The notes: generated from the sequence alone by a model not told the origin. DNA of 64,000 nt from Grimontia kaedaensis (GCF_023746615.1 NZ_CP082276.1:372001-436000); one strand, 5' to 3'; shown: positions 1 through 8,891, counted from the first letter of the stretch. Numbers and translations are program-made.

Positions 1-293
1 GTTTTCTGTGCGTTTGGCTATCTACCGGAACCGAATTCTGGGATTCGATTGTTAAAAGTTCGTGAACTCTCAATGAAATGTAAATGTCAGTATCGAGAAC
101 CATGCACTGATAGCTAAGATTTGGATATAATGATATGAGCCTGATTTCACTTAGTTTTAGTGTGAGTGTGAATTCTTGCGCAAATCACAGTCGGCGATAA
201 AGCAGAATTGAGCCGACACAAGGTCCCCTTGTTAGAAGTTCGGCATCTTCGGGCTATTTGGATATAGCATGATGAACAGAAGAGGAAAAAACG
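1..293. other. non-coding stretch at left edge
   Basis: I see no convincing gene. The only recognisable structure is the solo inverted-repeat end at 243-266, listed separately. The minus-strand reading frame running through 232-414 is antisense to the cytochrome c remnant and has no family resemblance. Confidence 0.5.
243..266 (+). repeat. solo end of the 266-bp inverted-repeat element
   Basis: These 24 bases match the right terminus of the element at 56034-56299 in 21 of 24 positions; both begin GCATCTTC and end TATA. No partner end lies nearby, so this is a solitary, probably decayed terminus. It lies just upstream of a broken cytochrome c gene. Confidence 0.5.
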
Positions 294-628
294 ATGCTGA
301 GAACCTTCGGAGCCCTGGTGGCGGCAATGTTATCAACCTATGTGATGGCGATAGAAGTAGGGGGCGATCCTGTTTGTAGGAAAGCAAAAAGCTCATACCT
401 GCCAATTTTGCCATGGTGAAACAGGCTTTACACCAAAGAAAGACTATCCATACATCAACGGACAGAATGCGTTTTATCTATACGATATGATGAAGTCATA
501 TCAGGCAGGGAAGCGCTCTGGGCGCAATGGGTAATATGATAAGACAGCAAATGTCGATTCTGAGCGATCAAGATATAAAAGATATTGCCGTTTTTTATGC
601 CAGCCAGAAACAAGGAAAGTCAGAGTAA
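294..628 (+). pseudogene. cytochrome c (class I) pseudogene, two frameshifts
   Basis: Remnant of a small periplasmic class I c-type cytochrome. The ATG at 294 opens a signal-peptide-like stretch (MLRTFGALVAAMLSTYVMA). That frame is lost near 345-375, and the haem motif CQFCH (CxxCH) is read in another frame from about 349, continuing HGETGFTPKKDYPYINGQ and YDMMKSYQAG as in c4/c553-type proteins. A second shift falls in the GGG of tctgggcgca near 519-521; removing one G restores AMGNMIRQQMSILSDQDIKDIA, ending at the TAA at 626-628. At least two indels are therefore needed to rebuild the protein, which argues against a single sequencing error. An assembly error remains possible. Confidence 0.75.
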
Positions 629-689
629 ACCATTGCTAGAGGTGGGACTCACTGATAATGTTTCGCAAAATTGAAGACAGGAAAAAGAC

Positions 690-1142
690 ATGCCGATAAT
701 CTGGGTTGATGCCGACGCTTGCCCGGCCGTGATCAAAGAGGTGCTGTTTCGCGCCGCAGATCGCACGCAAACCGAATGTGTGCTGGTGGCCAATCAATCT
801 TTGAGAACCCCTCCATCTCGCTTTATCCGCAGCCTTCAGGTCGAAAAAGGATTCGATGTGGCGGATAACGAAATCGTCAAACGTGTTGAGAAAGGCGATT
901 TGGTCATCACGGCAGACATTCCTTTGGCATCTGAAGTTATTGAGAAATCGGCCGTTGCGTTGAATCCCCGTGGCGAGTTGTATACGCCGGAGAATATCCG
1001 CCAGCGACTGAACATGCGTGACTTTATGGATACACTGCGTTCAAGCGGAATTCAAACCGGAGGCCCTGCAACCATGAGCCAGCAGGAAAGACAGAAATTT
1101 GCCAATGAATTGGATAAGTTTTTGCAGCGTGCCAAGCGGTAA
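690..1142 (+). CDS. yaiI: YaiI/YqxD family (DUF188) protein
   Basis: A 150-residue cytoplasmic protein of the DUF188 family (E. coli YaiI is close in length). The family signature is at the N-terminus: IWVDADACP, followed by the conserved acidic segments VADNEIV and GDLVITADIPLA. These aspartates suggest a PIN/NYN-like metal site, but no reaction is established for the family. The C-terminus (RQKFANELDKFLQRAKR) is a typical amphipathic tail. The start ATG follows a purine-rich ribosome site (gacaggaaaaagac). It is a single gene closed by a strong hairpin terminator at 1161-1192, shared with the convergent gene on the other strand. Confidence 0.9.
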   Translation: MPIIWVDADACPAVIKEVLFRAADRTQTECVLVANQSLRTPPSRFIRSLQVEKGFDVADNEIVKRVEKGDLVITADIPLASEVIEKSAVALNPRGELYTPENIRQRLNMRDFMDTLRSSGIQTGGPATMSQQERQKFANELDKFLQRAKR

Positions 1143-1160
1143 CTTACCTAAATGACACAA

Positions 1161-1192
1161 AAAAAGGAGCGATAAATCGCTCCTTTTTTTCT
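1161..1192. terminator. bidirectional intrinsic terminator
   Basis: The stem GGAGCGAT/ATCGCTCC is flanked by A-rich and T-rich runs on its two sides. It can end both the DUF188 gene (+) and the convergent Calx-beta gene (-). Confidence 0.85.
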
Positions 1193-1205
1193 TTTTACGT
1201 TTTGA

Positions 1206-2882
1206 TTAGTTGTAGATGCGTGACCAACAACCATTTGAACAATCTACGTTTTTGTTCGCATGCAGCTGTGCACGGTGACCAGTGCGGATGTTGTAGTAGC
1301 GGCCGTTTGAACCTTTCAGGCGTGCCCAGGCGATATCACCATGATGGTAGTAGCGCTCGTGGTTTGAGTGTTGCTCATAGTACTTACCGCCACCATTGAT
1401 AGTGATGCTTCTCAGGTGCGATCCAGTTTGGTAGAACTCAAGCGTTGTACCCGCTGGGATAGTACCGTTGATGTTAGCGTGTACACCACGAATCCACTGG
1501 TCTTTAGTGCCCCAGTTGCCACCACGGCTACCATGCCATGCAACACCACTGTTGTTAGCTGCGTTTGTCAGCAGAGTATGCACGTCTGGATCGTTGTCGA
1601 TGATGGTGACGTCAGCAGAATCTGCATCGCTCTTATCGTCTTTTACCCAGGCTTGCAGCGTGAAGTACTCATTGCTTTCATGAGTAGAATCATTGATGGT
1701 CGGCACACCGATGCGCACTGAAGTTACACCTTCAGGCAGTGCAATTTCAGTCAGTGTCGAAGAAATAGTTGCTGAACCTGTTGAGCCGTCAGAGAACATC
1801 AGGGCGACTGTGTTGCGATAGTCGCTGTTCAGAACTGCCGTACCATTTTTCAGCGCGACGCGGAGTTTGGTATTTGCATCTCCGGTGGCTTTATCGAAGT
1901 TCACAGTGAAATAAGCGGTAGAGCCTTCGCTGACTGAAGAAGAAGCAAGCGTGATGCCTTGTACTTCCGGCTGTAGATCACTTGGAAAAATGGTTTTTGG
2001 ATAACAGGTATGATCTTCTGAAGTTACCGTGCCCATGGCGCTTATGCGGCTTGGGAACAGACCCACTTTAACTTTTTCACCCGTAGAAGGCTTGATGCGG
2101 TAAAGAGTATTGCTGTTCACATTACCTGAAACGTTCTGGTTTTTCGCTGCAATCAGCATTTGTCCGTTTTGGTCGAGCGTTGCCGCTGCGACGAAATCAA
2201 TAAAGTGGAACGCCTTCAGCGTTTGTGCACCTGTGGTGGTGTCGATAGCAAAAGTACGACCATTGGTCACGAACAGAAGTTCACCCTCATAAAACACGAA
2301 TGACCCCCAACTGGAATAACCACCAAATCGCAGGCTACTGTCAAAAGTACCGATATCGGAGGTTTCACCAGTTGTCGGATTTACCTTAAAAATTCTGGTA
2401 GCGTCAGATGCATACAGCACACCGGTATCGGGGTGGAACGCCATGCGCATGATTTGTCGGTTTACTGTTGGACCTTCAACATGGTTACCTGTCGCTGGAT
2501 CCATGTAAGCCAGTTGATAAGGCTTTATTCTCTTGGCGTGAATATCCAGTGCAGCATATTCCTCAGCCGTAAAGTCACTTGTTGGGATATCAACGTAAAA
2601 CTCGGTTGGCTGTGGCGCGTTTGCGTAATAAAGCCGATCTGTCTGGCGATCGTATGACATTGCAGGGCCGCTAAACAGAGCGCGAGAATGGTAAGTTGTA
2701 TGACTGCCAGCGTCATTCGCATAGGTACCAGTCATTTTTTCCAATTCCTGGACATCCAAAAGAACGCCAACGTGGTTACGCCCGGCATTCATTGAATATA
2801 CGTTGCCTGCACAATTTGCTGCTGCTTGTGCTGATGTTAAAGCGCCGGCCAAAACAGCCAGTGAAATTAGAGTCTTTTTCAT
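1206..2882 (-). CDS. secreted protein with Calx-beta domain
   Basis: A 558-residue exported protein of unknown function. Residues 1-20 form a clear signal peptide (MKKTLISLAVLAGALTSAQA). Residues about 25-300 hold repeated strand-rich segments such as RMAFHPDTGVLYASDATRIF and GELLFVTNGRTFAID, which read like beta-propeller blades of the SMP-30 or lactonase type. Residues about 308-430 resemble a Calx-beta domain (VSEGSTAYFTVNFDKATGDANT, then TVTIIDNDP-like end). The C-terminal 110 residues are rich in His, Tyr and Gly and contain a Cys pair (CSNGC); I do not recognise this part. It may be a calcium-stabilised surface or biofilm protein, but that is inference. It stands alone between two terminators. 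Confidence 0.75.
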   Translation of the reverse strand: MKKTLISLAVLAGALTSAQAAANCAGNVYSMNAGRNHVGVLLDVQELEKMTGTYANDAGSHTTYHSRALFSGPAMSYDRQTDRLYYANAPQPTEFYVDIPTSDFTAEEYAALDIHAKRIKPYQLAYMDPATGNHVEGPTVNRQIMRMAFHPDTGVLYASDATRIFKVNPTTGETSDIGTFDSSLRFGGYSSWGSFVFYEGELLFVTNGRTFAIDTTTGAQTLKAFHFIDFVAAATLDQNGQMLIAAKNQNVSGNVNSNTLYRIKPSTGEKVKVGLFPSRISAMGTVTSEDHTCYPKTIFPSDLQPEVQGITLASSSVSEGSTAYFTVNFDKATGDANTKLRVALKNGTAVLNSDYRNTVALMFSDGSTGSATISSTLTEIALPEGVTSVRIGVPTINDSTHESNEYFTLQAWVKDDKSDADSADVTIIDNDPDVHTLLTNAANNSGVAWHGSRGGNWGTKDQWIRGVHANINGTIPAGTTLEFYQTGSHLRSITINGGGKYYEQHSNHERYYHHGDIAWARLKGSNGRYYNIRTGHRAQLHANKNVDCSNGCWSRIYN

Positions 2883-3343
2883 GGTGAAAGATACCTATCG
2901 TCCATTTCATTTTAATTGGCGTACCCAAACCACTTACGACGCACGTGTTACGGTGCTTAGTACTCGCATCAGATTGGATATGTTGATTGATTTGGGTTCT
3001 ATCCTGGTCAAACAAGCACTTTCCGTCTGACCGTGAACAGAGCCTAAGCGTTTAACTGAGCCATTTCTTTCTCATAAATGAGATGTAATTTGTTTTGATG
3101 GTTTTTAAGGAGAACCCTATAAGTCGTGTGGCTTTTAAGTCGTGGAAATGTATGGTGACTTGTTGAGAAAACGTTGTAGGAATAGAAAGGCAAAGACTGA
3201 TTAAAGTCTGATGTGTTTAACAGGTCGACACATCTTTTCTATGTCTTCTCACTGTTTGATAGGATAAGAGTGATTCAAAGTTCTCATAAAAAAAATTTCA
3301 CGACGAGAGTGAGAATCACGAGTCGTTCTCTAATTAAGAAAAA
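2883..3343. other. intergenic region with hairpins
   Basis: Leader and promoter region of the Calx-beta gene. It holds the minus-strand terminator at 3288-3327. On the plus strand there is a 7-bp hairpin (GATGTGT/ACACATC) at about 3209-3234 followed by TTTTCT, with a smaller AGACT/AGTCT stem just before it. No plus-strand gene precedes these hairpins. I see no supported reading frame. Confidence 0.4.
3288..3327 (-). terminator. intrinsic terminator of the lipase gene
   Basis: On the minus strand, ACGAC and GTCGT pair around an imperfect inner stem and are followed by a run of eight T. It lies about 17 bases after the lipase stop codon. Confidence 0.6.
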
Positions 3344-4198
3344 CTAATGCTTATCAAAATAGTCTTTGCGCCGTATATATTTGTCCATAAAGTGATAGGC
3401 GATAGGGCGGAGAAGCCAGCTGGTTAATACCCTGACAATGCGTATCAAAGAGGGCATATTGTGGTAAATCTTGTCATTGTGGAGCCACAATAATTCCCCG
3501 ACATGCCAGAACATGAGCGGGAGTCCTGGCAAGAAAGTGACAATGTCGACGTCGCAGCAAATTCGGTAGGTCCGGTTTTTCAAACTGTATCGTTGTTTAA
3601 AACTCCAGAACCCTGTCGCGGGTTGTCCAAAGGTGACGATGCGTTTAATCGAACCTGGGTATTTTTGCTCTAGGATCTCACCAGCAATGATGGCCATGCT
3701 GCCGCCAGAAGAATGGCCAGTGAGTGATAGCCTTTTACCCTGAGCTACCAGACTAGCTGCGCAGGATTCCAGTTTTTCCATCACGCTGTGGCCTTCAAGA
3801 CGGTTAATATCTTCAGAGTGTTTGAATTCGGCTTGTTGGCTGGGCGAGAGCCTTGAGTAGTCTTTGTGGAACACGAAGCGTGCTGAAATGCTGGGTTGGC
3901 GCAGCAGGAACTGGAAGCCCCAGTGGACATGCCCTGCATTCTCCGGAGCGTCGACTTTACTTGGCAACACAATCAGGTTGAGCAGCCAGTCCCAAATGCT
4001 TTGGGAGCCTTTAAATACAATGACAGCATCACCATCTTCACGCCACAAAACACGAATAATGGTCTTGCCCCAACGGTTGTGAATATCCCTGCGACCATCT
4101 TTTGAAAAGCCATAGTGGACGTGGTCAAAGTGCTTGGGATAAGCATCTCGACATAGGATAGCATAGCGCTCGTATTGATAGCGTTTAAGTCTTTTCAC
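3344..4198 (-). CDS. class 3 lipase-family alpha/beta hydrolase
   Basis: A 284-residue protein of the lipase class 3 (fungal lipase-like) family, predicted to cleave ester bonds of acylglycerols or related lipids. The nucleophile elbow is GHSSGG (Ser near residue 163), followed by the family's VTFGQPATG segment. The DVDIVTFLPG motif near residue 220 fits the catalytic Asp of this family, and His residues near VGELLWLHND could complete the triad. There is no signal peptide, although hydrophobic stretches near residues 75 and 225-265 may allow membrane contact. Substrate is unknown. The gene is monocistronic. Confidence 0.8.
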   Translation of the reverse strand: MKRLKRYQYERYAILCRDAYPKHFDHVHYGFSKDGRRDIHNRWGKTIIRVLWREDGDAVIVFKGSQSIWDWLLNLIVLPSKVDAPENAGHVHWGFQFLLRQPSISARFVFHKDYSRLSPSQQAEFKHSEDINRLEGHSVMEKLESCAASLVAQGKRLSLTGHSSGGSMAIIAGEILEQKYPGSIKRIVTFGQPATGFWSFKQRYSLKNRTYRICCDVDIVTFLPGLPLMFWHVGELLWLHNDKIYHNMPSLIRIVRVLTSWLLRPIAYHFMDKYIRRKDYFDKH

Positions 4199-4280
4199 CC
4201 GTTAAATCAATATAAACAGTAAAACGGGTAAGTGTAGTCATGAAAAATGACGAATCAGCGACAGGAGAAAGACAGGTACA

Positions 4281-4306
4281 AAAAAAGCTGCATCATGCAG
4301 CTTTTC
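4281..4306 (-). terminator. intrinsic terminator
   Basis: The stem AAAAGCTGCAT/ATGCAGCTTTT lies just past the stop of the minus-strand gene ending at 4310. A-rich sequence on the plus strand gives a U-rich tail on the minus strand. Confidence 0.8.
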
Positions 4307-4309
4307 TTA

Positions 4310-4903
4310 TCAATCGTAGTGTTGCAGAAAAGGAGAGATGTGGGTGTTGTAGGTGAGTGCTTTAATAGCGCTGTGGTTACTGATAAGCCATTCCGCCTTG
4401 CTTATGTTACCAACACCTATAATGGCCTGTACCAGCAGTTTAAAGTCGCGAAGCCAGCGGGCTTTCTGATCTTCACTCCAATCGTTGCGGTAAATCTCGT
4501 GATAGTGCTCAACCCACCAGTAAGCGCCACGAATAAAGGAGGCAACAATGTTGGTCGCGGGTTCGATTTGTTCATCTTTCCCATCGATGGCGTACTCATC
4601 GGCCAGTGGCTGTCCCTGTGAAAAAGCGGCGTAGTTTTTACAGTATTTGTACAACGCTAATTGCAGTGCAGACGCAGAGTCGCAATGCTCTAGAGACAGC
4701 GTGGTGACGGGTAAGTGCTTCTTATTATTTCTGAAGAGTTCTACAGAGCGCTTGCCCGGCAAGAGTTTTTCGATAACAAAAAACAAATCGATACTGATGA
4801 GTTTATTGCTCAAAGCGGTTTCCTTGTAACTGTCCAAGCCTCGAACTCTCAGCCCACCTCTGGTGGATGAGAATGAGGATGCTTGGTAATAATGAGCTGA
4901 CAT
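4310..4903 (-). CDS. hypothetical protein (197 aa)
   Basis: I do not recognise this 197-residue protein. It has no signal peptide or membrane segment. The C-terminal half is helical and rich in aromatic residues (GAYWWVEHYHEIYRNDW, then LVQAIIGVGNISKAEWLI). No catalytic motif stands out. It ends directly before a terminator and shares neighbouring-strand orientation with the lipase gene, but it is separated from that gene by the terminator. The start has only a weak ribosome site (gtttgttga), and there is no good downstream alternative. It is probably a real gene because of length, base composition and terminator placement. Confidence 0.6.
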   Translation of the reverse strand: MSAHYYQASSFSSTRGGLRVRGLDSYKETALSNKLISIDLFFVIEKLLPGKRSVELFRNNKKHLPVTTLSLEHCDSASALQLALYKYCKNYAAFSQGQPLADEYAIDGKDEQIEPATNIVASFIRGAYWWVEHYHEIYRNDWSEDQKARWLRDFKLLVQAIIGVGNISKAEWLISNHSAIKALTYNTHISPFLQHYD

Positions 4904-5218
4904 TCAACAAACTAGCGGCAGCATAACCCCTCAATGCCTAAAACGGAATTCCTTTACGCTGAATACGCCTCACACCTTGATTCTCATTGCCGAAAAACTG
5001 TGCGCGGTAATGCAAGTTTATGTAGACCAAAGGTCCAGTTTTATCGCCAATAAACGAGAGGCTCGCAAACTTTGTAACCTAACTGTTATGAACACCCCGT
5101 TCGGTACGAATACGTCAGTTTTGAATACCCACTTCGACTGATAATTAGCCACTTATGCCTGAGCCAACAGAGAGTTGAGTAGCTTTGGTATTGTGAACGT
5201 GCCTAACAAGGAGATGGT
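4904..5218. other. divergent promoter region, hypothetical gene / chitinase
   Basis: This 315-base spacer separates the divergent genes at 4903 and 5219. The chitinase has a strong ribosome site (aaggag at 5207-5212). I could not assign operators or a confident -35/-10 pair. Confidence 0.4.
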
Positions 5219-6526
5219 ATGAAAAAGATCTTAGCAGGTGCAGCGCTTGGTGCCTGTTTGGCGACTCCAGCGCTTGCGGAAAATCACGTTGTAGGTGGCT
5301 ACTTTGCAGATTGGCAATATGCCAACGCTGATAACCCTTACACAGTGAAAGACATTCCTGCCGACCAGTTAACTCATGTGATTTACGCATTCCTCAGCAT
5401 GTGTGGTCCTCATACCGGTGCATCTGAGCTTGTTCAGCAGCAAGTCTCTAAAGCCTGTGAAGGCTTGGCTCCTTACTCTGCCATCGTGGTCGATCAGGAA
5501 GCCGCGATGGAGGTGGACTTTGGTGACGTTTCTGTCGATGTTCCTTACAAAGGGCATTTTGCACAGCTTGCTGAGCTCAAGAAAACACACCCTGATCTAA
5601 AAATCCTCCCTTCATTCGGTGGCTGGACCATGTCTGAGCCTTTCCATGCAATGGCAAAGGATGATGCAGCTATAAAACAATTCGCGGAATCTGCCGTTGC
5701 GCTGATTGCTGAGTATGACTTCTTTGATGGTATTGATCTCGATTGGGAATACCCAGGTGGTGGTGGTTTAACCACATCCCCGTGGAACCCTGAAACCAAG
5801 CTTTCTGACGACGTAAAAGCACTGGAGCGCGAAGCCTTTACCACATTGGTGACACTACTTCGTGACGAACTGGATGCATTGTCTGCTGAAACTGGCCGCG
5901 AATATGAACTTTCAACCGCGGTAGGTGTAAGCCAAAAAGCCGCGCAGATTGATTGGAAAGCCGCAGCGCCTAAGCTGACTAATATGTTTGCGATGACTTA
6001 TGACTTTCTTGGTGGTTGGGGCACGCAAACTGGTCACCTTACAAATTTGCATGCAACGGATCGCAGCTGGTGGGGAATGGGTGCAGATGTTTTCATTAAC
6101 CAGATGATCGATTTGGGCATTCCAAAAGAGAAACTGGTACTGGGTGCAGCATTCTATGGTCGCGGCTGGGAAGGCTCTCAATTTGATGGCAACCTGCCAA
6201 CCTCTGACTTGGCGTCTGAAAAAGGTGCGAGCTTCGGTACCGGTGAGCCAGGTTATTTCATGTATTGGGATTTGAAGCAAAATTATACCCAATCTGAAGG
6301 TTATCAGTATGGCTATGATGAGGCTTCTCAAGCGCCATATCTGTGGAATCCAGAGAAGAAAGTCTTTATCTCGTTTGAAGATGCGCGTTCGGTGAAAGCG
6401 AAAGCGGAATGGGCGAAGCAACAAGGCTTGGCGGGTGTTTTTACTTGGGAGCTTTCCGGCGACCCTGACAATGAGCTGACCACTGTGATGCACGAAGTGC
6501 TTCACAGTAAAACGGCAAAGAAATAA
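5219..6526 (+). CDS. secreted GH18 chitinase
   Basis: A 435-residue endo- or exochitinase that cleaves beta-1,4-linked N-acetylglucosamine. A signal peptide spans residues 1-20 (MKKILAGAALGACLATPALA), so it is exported. The family 18 catalytic signature DGIDLDWE is at 170-177, with Glu177 as the acid, and the SxGG strand is at 132-135 (SFGGW). Further on, MTYDFLGGWG and the C-terminal GVFTWELSGD correspond to the Tyr/Trp subsites of the barrel. No chitin-binding module is attached, so this is a single-domain enzyme. It is a lone gene with its own terminator. It fits functionally with the GbpA-like oxygenase at 49.6 kb. Confidence 0.92.
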   Translation: MKKILAGAALGACLATPALAENHVVGGYFADWQYANADNPYTVKDIPADQLTHVIYAFLSMCGPHTGASELVQQQVSKACEGLAPYSAIVVDQEAAMEVDFGDVSVDVPYKGHFAQLAELKKTHPDLKILPSFGGWTMSEPFHAMAKDDAAIKQFAESAVALIAEYDFFDGIDLDWEYPGGGGLTTSPWNPETKLSDDVKALEREAFTTLVTLLRDELDALSAETGREYELSTAVGVSQKAAQIDWKAAAPKLTNMFAMTYDFLGGWGTQTGHLTNLHATDRSWWGMGADVFINQMIDLGIPKEKLVLGAAFYGRGWEGSQFDGNLPTSDLASEKGASFGTGEPGYFMYWDLKQNYTQSEGYQYGYDEASQAPYLWNPEKKVFISFEDARSVKAKAEWAKQQGLAGVFTWELSGDPDNELTTVMHEVLHSKTAKK

Positions 6527-6542
6527 CAATCTCTAGATAAAC

Positions 6543-6572
6543 AAACCCGGCCATGTGCCGGGTTTTCTTTTA
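6543..6572. terminator. bidirectional intrinsic terminator
   Basis: The stem AACCCGGC/GCCGGGTT ends the chitinase gene with a T-rich tail. It also lies at the 3' side of the convergent binding-protein gene. Confidence 0.85.
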
Positions 6573-6578
6573 GGTATA

Positions 6579-7364
6579 TCACTGCGGAGGGCCAAGTATC
6601 TCTTCAGCTTCCTGCACCCTATGCTGGGTTTTCAGCTTGCTAATGAGTCCCTTTTGCATTGAGAGGAATAGATTGAACTGTATAACAACATCAGGGTGCT
6701 TGATACTGGACAGGTGTCGGGTGCCACTTAGATAAGGGAGATTTGTGTTCAATGACATCGAAGGTGAGCTCTGCTCTGATTCTCTCAACTTCACGTTGAG
6801 CGCTGCCACGTTGGTATAAATACCATCAATTCTTTTCGAAGCCAGTAAGCGGATTAGTGATTCCATCTCTTTTACTTCGAACAGACTTATCTCTTTACTT
6901 TTTACTTTGTCCATAAATGGCCAAGGCGTGAACCCTGAGATTAGGCCAAGTCGCTTCAAAGAATCTTCGGAGACTATCTGGGTATCGTCCAATGTTACGA
7001 CGCCATCAACAAATGACACCACTGAATCACTGTAGAGGATGTTGTGCCCTTCTTTTCTCGAGGCGCTCCAGTTAGGATTATCTGGATATTTTAGATCCAC
7101 CTCGCCACGCAGAAACGCGGAATACAGTCTTTTCAGAGGCAGGGCCTGATATTCAAAGCTGTAGTTATTCTCGTGGGCAAAAGCATCTAAAAGATCCCGG
7201 TTAAAACCCTGATAGCTTTGGTTTTGATAGCGAGAGTAGGGGGAGTAGTCTTCAAATGCCTGAACGCCGATGATGAAATGATTGTCGCCTGAAATTCGCG
7301 CATATGCTGAAGAGACCAGCAAGGTGAAGGCAGCGAGTAATACTGTCGTCAGTGTTTTGCGCAT
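6579..7364 (-). CDS. periplasmic amino-acid-type binding protein (SBP family 3)
   Basis: A 261-residue periplasmic solute-binding-like protein. A signal peptide is clear (residues 1-22, ending SSAYA). The fold is indicated by IIGVQAFEDYSPYSR at the first strand, then GFNRDLLDAFAHENNYSFEYQALPLKRLYSAFLRGEVDL, the usual opening of family 3 binding proteins, and SLIRLLASKRIDGIYTN in the second lobe. No ABC permease or ATPase gene is adjacent, so it may be an orphan binding protein or a sensor partner instead of a transporter subunit. The ligand is unknown. Confidence 0.75.
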   Translation of the reverse strand: MRKTLTTVLLAAFTLLVSSAYARISGDNHFIIGVQAFEDYSPYSRYQNQSYQGFNRDLLDAFAHENNYSFEYQALPLKRLYSAFLRGEVDLKYPDNPNWSASRKEGHNILYSDSVVSFVDGVVTLDDTQIVSEDSLKRLGLISGFTPWPFMDKVKSKEISLFEVKEMESLIRLLASKRIDGIYTNVAALNVKLRESEQSSPSMSLNTNLPYLSGTRHLSSIKHPDVVIQFNLFLSMQKGLISKLKTQHRVQEAEEILGPPQ

Positions 7365-7769
7365 ATCTGACTCTCAATGACTCTTATCTAATTATTGAGA
7401 TAAGTATATATGCTGTGAAGAAAGTCGTTTGAAATCGATGACATAACGCGAGCTAGGAACATAAGAACGTCAAAAAGACAAAACCCCGCAGAGCGGGGTT
7501 TTGTCTTTTTCAGCAAGCAAAGATATCTTTGTTTTTGTTTGTATGGGCTGAATATAATCTGAGCGATCACTCTGTGTCCAACGCTTCTGCAAGCTTTGTT
7601 AAATGATGGGCAGTGCATCACTTTTACAATGAAATGAAATGAGTTGCATAAATTTCTTGGAGATTCTTTTCCAAAAATAATCTTATTTCTCAGCAGAAAA
7701 TCAAATCCATGCTTGTAAATAATACTTTACAATCAACCCATTAATTATTGAAATTAAAGAATAATCATG
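7365..7769. other. intergenic region with an isolated terminator
   Basis: These 405 bases contain the long perfect hairpin at 7472-7510. The 77-codon minus-strand frame at 7388-7621 crosses that hairpin and has no family character, so I do not call it. AT-rich sequence fills 7620-7769. Confidence 0.45.
7472..7510. terminator. strong terminator-like inverted repeat
   Basis: An 18-bp perfect stem (AAAAAGACAAAACCCCGC with its complement) and a 3-base loop, T-rich on both sides. It lies 260 bases past the stop of the sugar dehydrogenase gene (-). It either ends that transcript late or ends a small RNA. Confidence 0.75.
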
Positions 7770-8891
7770 TCAATTTTTTGGCGTCATTTTTAAGATTTCA
7801 CCGTTGGACGAGTCTGTTAACAAATAGATATCACCACTTGGAGATTCCACCACATCCCTGATACGCCCGTAATTGCCATCGAGTAGTCTCTCTTCGCTTA
7901 GCACTTGACCGTTTTCCATATCCAGACGAACCAGTAGTCCAAATTTGAGAGAACCAAGAAGAATATCTCCATTCCACTGAGTGAACTTGGTGCCTGATAC
8001 CATCTCCATCCCTGAAGGAGCGATCGAAGGGACCCAGTAATGGATGGGTTGCTCCATGCCCACTTTCTCAGTCCCAGTACCAATTTGACTGCCGGTGCCG
8101 TAATTAACGCCATACGTGATAGTTGGCCAACCGTAGTTCGCTCCCTTGTACACAGGGTTAAGCTCGTCGCCTCCTTGGGGGCCATGTTCATGCGTCCAAA
8201 GTGTTTTCCCATCGTTATCCAGTGTCATGCCCTGGATGTTGCGGTGGCCGTAAGAATAGATTTCTGGCAAGCTTTCGGCATTGCTTACAAATGGATTATC
8301 TGACGGCACCGAGCCATCTAGGTTTAATCGAACCAGCGTGCCGACGTGGGAATCATTTTGCTGGGCTTTATCGCGGTTACCGCGGTCACCTAATGCGATA
8401 TAAAGATGTTCATCTGTTGCCAGAAGCCTGCCCCCATAGTGTCTGCCGCCGGCTAATTTAGGACTTTGTGAAAATAGCGGTGTGAAGTTTGAAAGCGTAT
8501 TACCGTTGAGGATGGCAGAAGAAACTGCCGTACCGGATTTTCGAAACTCTCCGTTTTCCGCATAAGCAATATAAACCCGCTTGGAGGTTTCAAAATCAGG
8601 GGCAAGGGCAAGCCCCAGCAACCCACCTTGTCCGCGATAAACTAAGCTTTCAGGGACACCTTGAATGTCTGTGATGTTTCCTTCAGGGCTGACACGCTTA
8701 ATGCCACCATTTCGCTCCGTGATCAACATATCGCTATTGGGTAGAAAGACCAAGGACCATGGGTGATTTAGCCCCTGAGCAAGCTTATCGATAGTGAAAG
8801 TGTGTCTTTCTGAAGTAATGGTGTCGGCGTTTACCACCAGAGGAAGGCAGGTTGAGAGCAGGGCAGTGGTGATAAGTGTTGTCGCTTTCAT
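7770..8891 (-). CDS. PQQ-dependent soluble aldose sugar dehydrogenase family
   Basis: A 373-residue periplasmic six-bladed propeller enzyme of the soluble glucose/aldose dehydrogenase family (E. coli YliI type), expected to oxidise aldoses using PQQ. The start at 8891 gives a proper signal peptide (MKATTLITTALLSTCLPLVVNADT); the longer GTG start at 8930 would add 13 residues ahead of it. Family motifs include LNHPWSLVFLP, GQGGLLGLALAPDF, GGRHYGGRL with the catalytic His, SYGHRNIQG, and EHGPQGGDELN with the metal and cofactor ligands. No PQQ biosynthesis genes lie in the window. It stands downstream of the GGDEF gene on the same strand, about 70 bases away. Confidence 0.87.
   Translation of the reverse strand: MKATTLITTALLSTCLPLVVNADTITSERHTFTIDKLAQGLNHPWSLVFLPNSDMLITERNGGIKRVSPEGNITDIQGVPESLVYRGQGGLLGLALAPDFETSKRVYIAYAENGEFRKSGTAVSSAILNGNTLSNFTPLFSQSPKLAGGRHYGGRLLATDEHLYIALGDRGNRDKAQQNDSHVGTLVRLNLDGSVPSDNPFVSNAESLPEIYSYGHRNIQGMTLDNDGKTLWTHEHGPQGGDELNPVYKGANYGWPTITYGVNYGTGSQIGTGTEKVGMEQPIHYWVPSIAPSGMEMVSGTKFTQWNGDILLGSLKFGLLVRLDMENGQVLSEERLLDGNYGRIRDVVESPSGDIYLLTDSSNGEILKMTPKN

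Noticed and set aside
7388..7621. 77-codon minus-strand reading frame
   Set aside because: It runs through a perfect 18-bp terminator hairpin and has no family character or ribosome site.
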